From Actinobacteria bacterium UBA3086 (GTDB taxonomy: Bacteria > Actinomycetota > Coriobacteriia > Anaerosomatales > UBA3086): a stretch of 10,862 nt of DNA. Below are positions 6,566 to 10,862 of the stretch, one piece after another. The DNA lies in contig DFBG01000047.1 in the NCBI GenBank assembly GCA_002367305.1, positions 5,514 to 16,375 on the forward strand, written 5' to 3'. How positions within the stretch are numbered: the first letter of the stretch is position 1; each line of letters starts with the position of its first letter. Under the pieces are notes generated by a model. It was not told where the DNA came from. It searched no databases and saw nothing but the letters and a program-made list of their open reading frames with translations. Position numbers and translations under genes: made by a program.

Positions 6566-8672
6566 CATCTCAGACGTCATTGCACGTTTCGTGTCCAAGG
6601 ACAGCGTGCTGCGGCATCCACTCGCTGCACGCCTCGCGCTCGCACTGCTGGTCATTGCAGCGGCGGCAGTGCCCCTCGTCATCCAGACCCCTCCCGTTGG
6701 TCTGGTCGAGGGATCTCCTGCGACTCGTACGTATCGAGCCAACCGTACCGTCCAGTTCGTGGACCAAGTCGCCACTGATGCAGCTGTGGAGCAGGCAGTG
6801 GATTCCATCCAGCCCGTGTACGTTTTCGACAATGAGATTCTCACGGCCGCCCGCGGGGACGTTGCGGTGTTCTTCGAGGCCGTTTCTTCTGCCCGTTCTC
6901 AGTACAGCGACGACATGACGGCCACGCTGTCCGCGCTTACTCCGCAGATTGAGATGTACGACGAAGCCACCGTCGTGACCGCAACCAGTATCGATGCCAC
7001 ATCTCTCGCCAGCGTTGAGCGGGCCAGCGAACAGCTTGTGACCACCGTTCTCTCAAGACGAATCACAGATGATCTGCTTGAGGAGACCATCGTTCAGATG
7101 CGGGAGAGCGCGAGCAGTCTTCCGTTCTCTGCTTCGGTGCGCGAGATGATCGCCGACGTTATCGAGGGTTCTCTGCATGCCACGGTCGTACTCGATCCTG
7201 TTGCCACACAGGCCGCTCGGGACACCGCAGCAGCCGATGTCGCTCCGGTTGTGATCATCAAACAGGCTGGCGAGAACATCGTGCAGAAGGGTGAGGTCGT
7301 CACCGCCGAGGAAATCGAGATCGTACAGCGACTCGGTCAACTCGAGCAGGGCGGTTCGGTGGGCTCTCTCACAGCTCTCGTGTTCCTAGCCGCCCTGATG
7401 ATCCTGGCGGCGGGCGCATTCCTCTGGCGTTACGACCGGGAAGTCTATGACCTCATGAAGAATCTGGCGCTCTTGGCCACACTCTTTGTCGGCATGATCT
7501 GGGTCACTCGCCTGGTTCTGTGGTTTGTGCCGGAGTGGTCGCTCTACGTGTTCCCCGTACCGCTCGCGGCTATGCTCACAACCCTGCTCATCAGCGCCCG
7601 AGAAGGCATGCTCATGGCTATTCTCACGAGCCTCGCTGGTGTACTCCTCGGTTTCGCGAGCGGCGGCAGCGTCGTTGCCATGCTCGTGTGGAGCATCGCC
7701 GCCGTGGTCGCTATGGCGTTCATGACTGATCGCAGGCGACTCTTCTATGTGGGGGTGTTCCTGGTCGTATCAGGAGCGTTCATAGCGTTCACCACCACGC
7801 TCGCATCAGGAGTTGAACTCAGATCCGCCGTCGATGCGGGTATCTACGGTATCGCCGGTGGCCTCATCTCGGCCGTTCTCGGATATGGACTACTGCCATT
7901 TTTCGAGCATGTATTCGGGGTCACCACCGATATTCGCCTTCTTGAGTTGGGCAACCCAGGGCATCCGCTGCTACGTCGTCTCATGGTCGAGGCGCCCGGG
8001 ACCTATAGTCACTCGGTCATGACCGCGAATCTCGCAGAGTCTGCGGCCGAGGATATCGGCGCGAATCCGCTTTTGGCCCGCGTTGGCGCGTACTATCACG
8101 ATGTTGGCAAGATAAGGCGTCCAGGGTTCTTCGTCGAGAACCAGTCGGAGGGCGCGAATCCGCACGATACCACCGCTCCCTCACTCTCGGCATTGATCAT
8201 CACGGCACACGTGAAGGAAGGCCTGGAGCTCGCTCGCGAATACAAGTTGCCGGAGGAGATCGTCCAGATCATCGAACAGCATCACGGCAACTCGCTGGTG
8301 TCGTACTTCTACCGCAAGGCCCTGGAGAATGATGAGAATGCACAGGAGTCCGATTTCAGGTATCCGGGCACTCGACCTCAATCTCGTGAAGCGGCCTTGG
8401 TCATGCTGGCTGACAGTTGCGAGGCGGCAGTTCGCGCCCTCAAGAAGCCCTCTCATCCAAAGGTTGAGAACGCGGTGCGCAAGGTGATCGAGACCAAGCT
8501 GCGCGACGGTCAACTCAATCTGGCTGCACTCACGCTCGCGGACATCGAGACGATCATTCAGGTCTACTCCAAGATGCTGGTGAGCATGTATCACCCACGC
8601 ATCGAGTATCCCGACCAACCTAAGAAGGAGGTCGCGCATGGAGATACGAGTCACCAGTCATCGAGAGCCTGA
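6558..8672 (+). CDS. pgpH: PgpH-like 7TM-HD phosphohydrolase (cyclic di-AMP phosphodiesterase family)
   Basis: A 704-residue membrane protein close in size to Bacillus YqfF and Listeria PgpH, which hydrolyse c-di-AMP. One N-terminal membrane segment (about 22-43) precedes an extracytoplasmic 7TMR-HDED domain (about 45-265), a block of hydrophobic helices (about 270-470) and a cytoplasmic HD domain. HD residues include His485 (YSHSVMTANLAE), His514/Asp515 (YYHDVGK), NPHDTTAPSLSALIITAHVKEG and EQHHGNS, so the metal-binding set looks intact. FRYPGTRPQSREAA and ADSCEAAVRAL are further family hallmarks. The ATG at 6558 overlaps the phoH stop by eight bases; earlier in-frame starts lie deep in phoH and add an unrelated tail. 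The phoH-pgpH-ybeY order matches Firmicutes. c-di-AMP as substrate is inferred; no cyclase gene is in view. Confidence 0.94.
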   Translation: MTDISDVIARFVSKDSVLRHPLAARLALALLVIAAAAVPLVIQTPPVGLVEGSPATRTYRANRTVQFVDQVATDAAVEQAVDSIQPVYVFDNEILTAARGDVAVFFEAVSSARSQYSDDMTATLSALTPQIEMYDEATVVTATSIDATSLASVERASEQLVTTVLSRRITDDLLEETIVQMRESASSLPFSASVREMIADVIEGSLHATVVLDPVATQAARDTAAADVAPVVIIKQAGENIVQKGEVVTAEEIEIVQRLGQLEQGGSVGSLTALVFLAALMILAAGAFLWRYDREVYDLMKNLALLATLFVGMIWVTRLVLWFVPEWSLYVFPVPLAAMLTTLLISAREGMLMAILTSLAGVLLGFASGGSVVAMLVWSIAAVVAMAFMTDRRRLFYVGVFLVVSGAFIAFTTTLASGVELRSAVDAGIYGIAGGLISAVLGYGLLPFFEHVFGVTTDIRLLELGNPGHPLLRRLMVEAPGTYSHSVMTANLAESAAEDIGANPLLARVGAYYHDVGKIRRPGFFVENQSEGANPHDTTAPSLSALIITAHVKEGLELAREYKLPEEIVQIIEQHHGNSLVSYFYRKALENDENAQESDFRYPGTRPQSREAALVMLADSCEAAVRALKKPSHPKVENAVRKVIETKLRDGQLNLAALTLADIETIIQVYSKMLVSMYHPRIEYPDQPKKEVAHGDTSHQSSRA
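8625..8632 (+). promoter_or_regulatory. Strong ribosome binding site for ybeY inside pgpH
   Basis: AAGGAGGT, close to the full anti-Shine-Dalgarno complement, lies five bases before the ybeY ATG at 8638 and within the last codons of pgpH. It fixes the ybeY start and shows that the 35-base pgpH/ybeY overlap is real. Confidence 0.85.
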
Positions 8673-9084
8673 GTCGCTGGATCTCACGCCGTTCCAGGTC
8701 CTTGCGCAGTTCGTTCTTGATCGCGAGGATCTGCCCGATCGCGTCGAACTATCGATTGCGGTTGTGGATGACGATGAGATGGCTGACCTGAACGAGCGCT
8801 ATCGAGGCAAGACTGGACCTACGGACGTCCTCTCTTTCGGCTGCGATGATCCGTGCGTCGCGGAGGGGGACGACCCCATAGCCTTGGGCGACGTGATCAT
8901 TGCTCCTGCTGTTGCCGCGCGTCAGGCGCAAGAGTACGGAAGCACGATCGAGGACGAGCTGAATCTCCTTCTCGTTCACGGAGTCCTGCACCTCATGGGC
9001 TATGACCATGAAGAGGACGACGATGCAGCCGCGATGCAGGAGAGAGAACGGATACTTCTCTCCGCATTCGCCGATCGCGCGTAG
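8638..9084 (+). CDS. ybeY: YbeY, endoribonuclease / rRNA maturation factor
   Basis: A 148-residue protein of normal YbeY length (UPF0054). The zinc site HGVLHLMGYDH is complete, with His114, His118 and His124 (HX3HX5H). The preceding MADLNERYRGKTGPTDVLSF is the other conserved block. YbeY is a zinc-dependent endoribonuclease involved in 16S rRNA 3' maturation and ribosome quality control. The ATG is set by a strong ribosome site at 8625-8632, and the first 35 bases overlap the pgpH end in another frame. It shares a neighbourhood with phoH and rsmE, both tied to RNA or the ribosome, and is followed by the lipid kinase gene after 12 bases. Confidence 0.95.
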   Translation: MEIRVTSHREPESLDLTPFQVLAQFVLDREDLPDRVELSIAVVDDDEMADLNERYRGKTGPTDVLSFGCDDPCVAEGDDPIALGDVIIAPAVAARQAQEYGSTIEDELNLLLVHGVLHLMGYDHEEDDDAAAMQERERILLSAFADRA

Positions 9085-9096
9085 GGGCGACGTCCG

Positions 9097-9798
9097 GTGA
9101 AGAGCAAGTCACTGTTCTGGAGCTTCAACTACGCGATCCAGGGCATCGTCTACACCATTCGGACCCAGCGCAATATGCGGTTGCATGTTCTGTTGGCTTC
9201 GGTGGTCCTCGCGTTCGGGTTGCTCCTCAATGTGGATCGTATGGAGATGGTGATAGTCGTCTTCGCCATCGGATTCGTTCTCGTGACGGAGCTTGCGAAC
9301 ACAGCGCTCGAGGCCGCAGTGGATGTTGCAACGGATGGCTTCGATCCCACGGCCAAAATTGCCAAGGATGTTGCGGCCGGAGCGGTACTCGTCGCGGCGA
9401 TCAACGCTGTAGCGGTGGGATACCTCATCTTCTTCGATAAATTCGTAGTGCTCGCCAATGATGGTTTCGAACTTGTTCAGCAGTCGGACACGCATCTGAC
9501 GGTCATATCGCTCGCCCTGACGGCTCTGGCGGTTCTTGTGGTCAAGGCCATCAACAGGGAGGGTACGTTCCTTCGTGGCGGTTGGCCTTCAGGCCATGTG
9601 GGTTTGGCCGTTGCCGCCGCCACGGGTATCGGCTACGCGACGGAGAGCGGAACAGCAGCGATCCTAGGACTGTTCATCGCTCTGCTGGTCGCGCAGAGTC
9701 GGATAGAGAGTGAAGTGCACACTATCCCGCAGGCCGTCTTCGGCGGGGTGCTTGGTTTTCTCATCACCACCATGGTGTTTCAGGTATTCTTCATCTGA
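9097..9798 (+). CDS. DgkA-type lipid kinase fused to a PAP2-type phosphatase domain
   Basis: A 233-residue polytopic membrane protein with two domains. The N-terminal half is a prokaryotic diacylglycerol/undecaprenol kinase: the catalytic signature ELANTALEAAVD (Glu65, Asn68) is followed by AKDVAAGAVLVAA, with about three membrane helices before residue 112. The C-terminal half resembles PAP2 phosphatases, with GGWPSGH (Pro164 to His167) and SRX5H (Ser201, Arg202, His208). The third-motif aspartate is Gln212, and a KX6RP first motif is not clear. In Gram-positives the kinase typically makes undecaprenyl phosphate from undecaprenol; a PAP2 partner could make the same product from the pyrophosphate. 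That pairing is inference. The start is GTG 9097 behind a modest AGGGGCGA. Position after ybeY matches Bacillus dgkA, which lacks the fusion. Confidence 0.88.
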   Translation: MKSKSLFWSFNYAIQGIVYTIRTQRNMRLHVLLASVVLAFGLLLNVDRMEMVIVVFAIGFVLVTELANTALEAAVDVATDGFDPTAKIAKDVAAGAVLVAAINAVAVGYLIFFDKFVVLANDGFELVQQSDTHLTVISLALTALAVLVVKAINREGTFLRGGWPSGHVGLAVAAATGIGYATESGTAAILGLFIALLVAQSRIESEVHTIPQAVFGGVLGFLITTMVFQVFFI

Positions 9799-9849
9799 GT
9801 TCTGCAACGGGGCTTCGCAGGTGTCGACCTCGTATCTGACAGGGGATTC

Positions 9850-10862
9850 ATGGAACTGCTTCTGGCGATAGTCATCATGATCACGGCAACGCTTCTCACC
9901 GGTCTCATGGCCGCAGCGGAGGCGTCAGCCGTGCTCATCTCGCGTGGGCGTGTCCGTAGGCTGCTCGAGGCTGAGCGCGCAGGTGCCGCACATCTCGACG
10001 CCATCCTGGAGTACCCGAGTCGCGTGCGCGGCTCGGCCGCACTCGTTACGGTCGGGGCAACCGCTGCATCAACCGCAGCGGGAGTTTGGGCGCTTTCATC
10101 GGTTGTCGATGAACTACCTCTCTGGGGTGCGGTGCTGATCGCGTCGGTCTTTGTCACGGGGTTCGTGTATGCATTCGGACTGGCTCTGACCCGCAGTGTC
10201 GCGGTTCAGAATCCCGAGAACGTCGCTCTCGCGTTCGCTCCTGCCGCACATCGTGTCTCGCTGCTGGTCTATCCGGTTGCGCGCACTCTGGGCGCACTTT
10301 GGAGATGGGGCTTCCGGTTGACGGGCGGAGAGCGCGCAGACATCTCCGCTTGGGCCACCGAGGACGAGTTCCGGGCGCAGATCACCGTGGACGAAGAGGA
10401 TGCTGCTCGAGAGGAGACCGAAGAGGCGCTCATCGATGCAGTTGCTGATTTCACCGAGAAGGTCGTTCGTGAAGTGATGGTCCCTCGTACGGACATGGCC
10501 GTTCTCGCTGATACGTGTACTCCTGCGGGAGCGGTGGAGATCATCGAGCAGAAGGGCTATTCGCGCGTGCCGGTGTATCAGGACACGGTCGACGACATCC
10601 GCGGAATTCTCTACGCCAAGGACCTCCTCATCGCCGCTACCAATCGCGGCGGTATTGAGAATGTCGATCTTGCGAGTATCGTCAGACCTGCGTATTTCGT
10701 GCCGGAAACCAAGCCGGTCGAGGAGCTGCTTCTTGAGATGCGTTCGCGCACGCACATAGCGATCGTCGCCGACGAGTATGGGGGAACGGCAGGGCTCGTC
10801 ACCATTGAGGACCTGCTAGAGGAGATCGTGGGCGAGATCTTTGACGAGTACGATAGTGAGGT
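9850..10862 (+). CDS. DUF21/CBS-domain membrane protein (CorC/HlyC, CNNM-like), 3'-truncated
   Basis: The frame stays open to the window end, giving 337 visible residues; the stop and the usual C-terminal CorC/HlyC domain lie outside. An N-terminal membrane domain (about 1-155, first helix 2-22, AAAEAS at 21-26) precedes a paired CBS module (about 205-330). The CBS part has VREVMVPRTDM, GYSRVPVYQD, ADEYGGTAGLVTIEDLLEE and IVGEIFDEYD, all family hallmarks. ATG 9850 is the only start after the previous stop in this frame, with AGGGGA close before it. Related proteins bind ATP through CBS domains and are linked to Mg2+ efflux or sodium exchange. This membrane domain lacks the usual Asn-rich and GEIxPK motifs, so transport is uncertain. 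Its place between ybeY-side genes and, usually, era resembles actinobacterial Rv2366c. Confidence 0.9.
   Translation, partial: MELLLAIVIMITATLLTGLMAAAEASAVLISRGRVRRLLEAERAGAAHLDAILEYPSRVRGSAALVTVGATAASTAAGVWALSSVVDELPLWGAVLIASVFVTGFVYAFGLALTRSVAVQNPENVALAFAPAAHRVSLLVYPVARTLGALWRWGFRLTGGERADISAWATEDEFRAQITVDEEDAAREETEEALIDAVADFTEKVVREVMVPRTDMAVLADTCTPAGAVEIIEQKGYSRVPVYQDTVDDIRGILYAKDLLIAATNRGGIENVDLASIVRPAYFVPETKPVEELLLEMRSRTHIAIVADEYGGTAGLVTIEDLLEEIVGEIFDEYDSE

Noticed and set aside
5765..6844. 359-codon minus-strand open frame across phoH and the start of pgpH
   Set aside because: It overlaps two well-supported genes in antisense and shows no family motif.
9799..9849. Possible terminator or promoter between the kinase-phosphatase gene and the CBS protein gene
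   Set aside because: Only a weak CTGC/GCAG symmetry (near 9802-9820) is present, with no T-run, and no convincing -35/-10 pair was found.
1..10862. Mobile element, CRISPR, prophage, defence island, tRNA or rRNA
   Set aside because: All ten frames belong to conserved housekeeping families in one orientation with tiny gaps, and no direct repeats, transposase motifs or RNA-gene signatures were seen.

Overview
The window is a dense, single-strand (+) run of conserved bacterial housekeeping genes. Ten protein-coding genes fill almost all of it, and the largest gap is about 60 bases. By eye the DNA is high in GC, with GC-rich third codon positions, frequent GTG starts and probably one TTG start. 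The gene content fits a high-GC Gram-positive bacterium. A deep actinobacterial lineage such as the Coriobacteriia is my best guess. That guess rests on an actinobacteria-like order (hrcA, second dnaJ, rsmE, phoH, ybeY, CBS-domain membrane protein) combined with genes typical of Firmicutes clusters (hemW, mtaB, pgpH, dgkA). The placement is inference, with no database search behind it.

Region 1 (1-1230) is the 3' part of hemW, cut at its 5' end just before the radical-SAM cysteine motif. Region 2 (1231-3485) is a heat-shock unit. A perfect CIRCE operator, CTGGCACTC-N9-GAGTGCCAG, carries a consensus TATAAT box inside its spacer and is followed by hrcA and dnaJ. HrcA should therefore repress its own transcript. 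grpE and dnaK, which separate these two genes in Bacillus-type operons, are absent here. Region 3 (3485-5549) holds two RNA-modification genes, rsmE (16S rRNA m3U1498) and mtaB (tRNA ms2t6A37), chained by stop/start overlaps.

Region 4 (about 5546-9084) is phoH, pgpH and ybeY: a PhoH ATPase, a seven-transmembrane HD hydrolase expected to degrade cyclic di-AMP, and the YbeY rRNA endonuclease. An extended -10 box at the mtaB stop codon may start a separate phoH transcript. Region 5 (9097-10862) is membrane-related: a fusion of a DgkA-type lipid kinase with a PAP2-type phosphatase, then a DUF21/CBS (CorC/HlyC-like) protein that runs off the window end.

The likely organisation is one or two long co-directional operons joining protein folding, rRNA and tRNA maturation, cyclic-di-AMP turnover and undecaprenyl-phosphate supply. 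I see no RNA genes, mobile elements, CRISPR, prophage, defence genes or transfer boundary. The features most worth a second look are small: the promoter inside the CIRCE, a cysteine pair flanking the J-domain HPD motif, the kinase-phosphatase fusion with a changed third PAP2 motif, and a membrane domain in the last gene that lacks family hallmark residues. I did not find a wholly new system.
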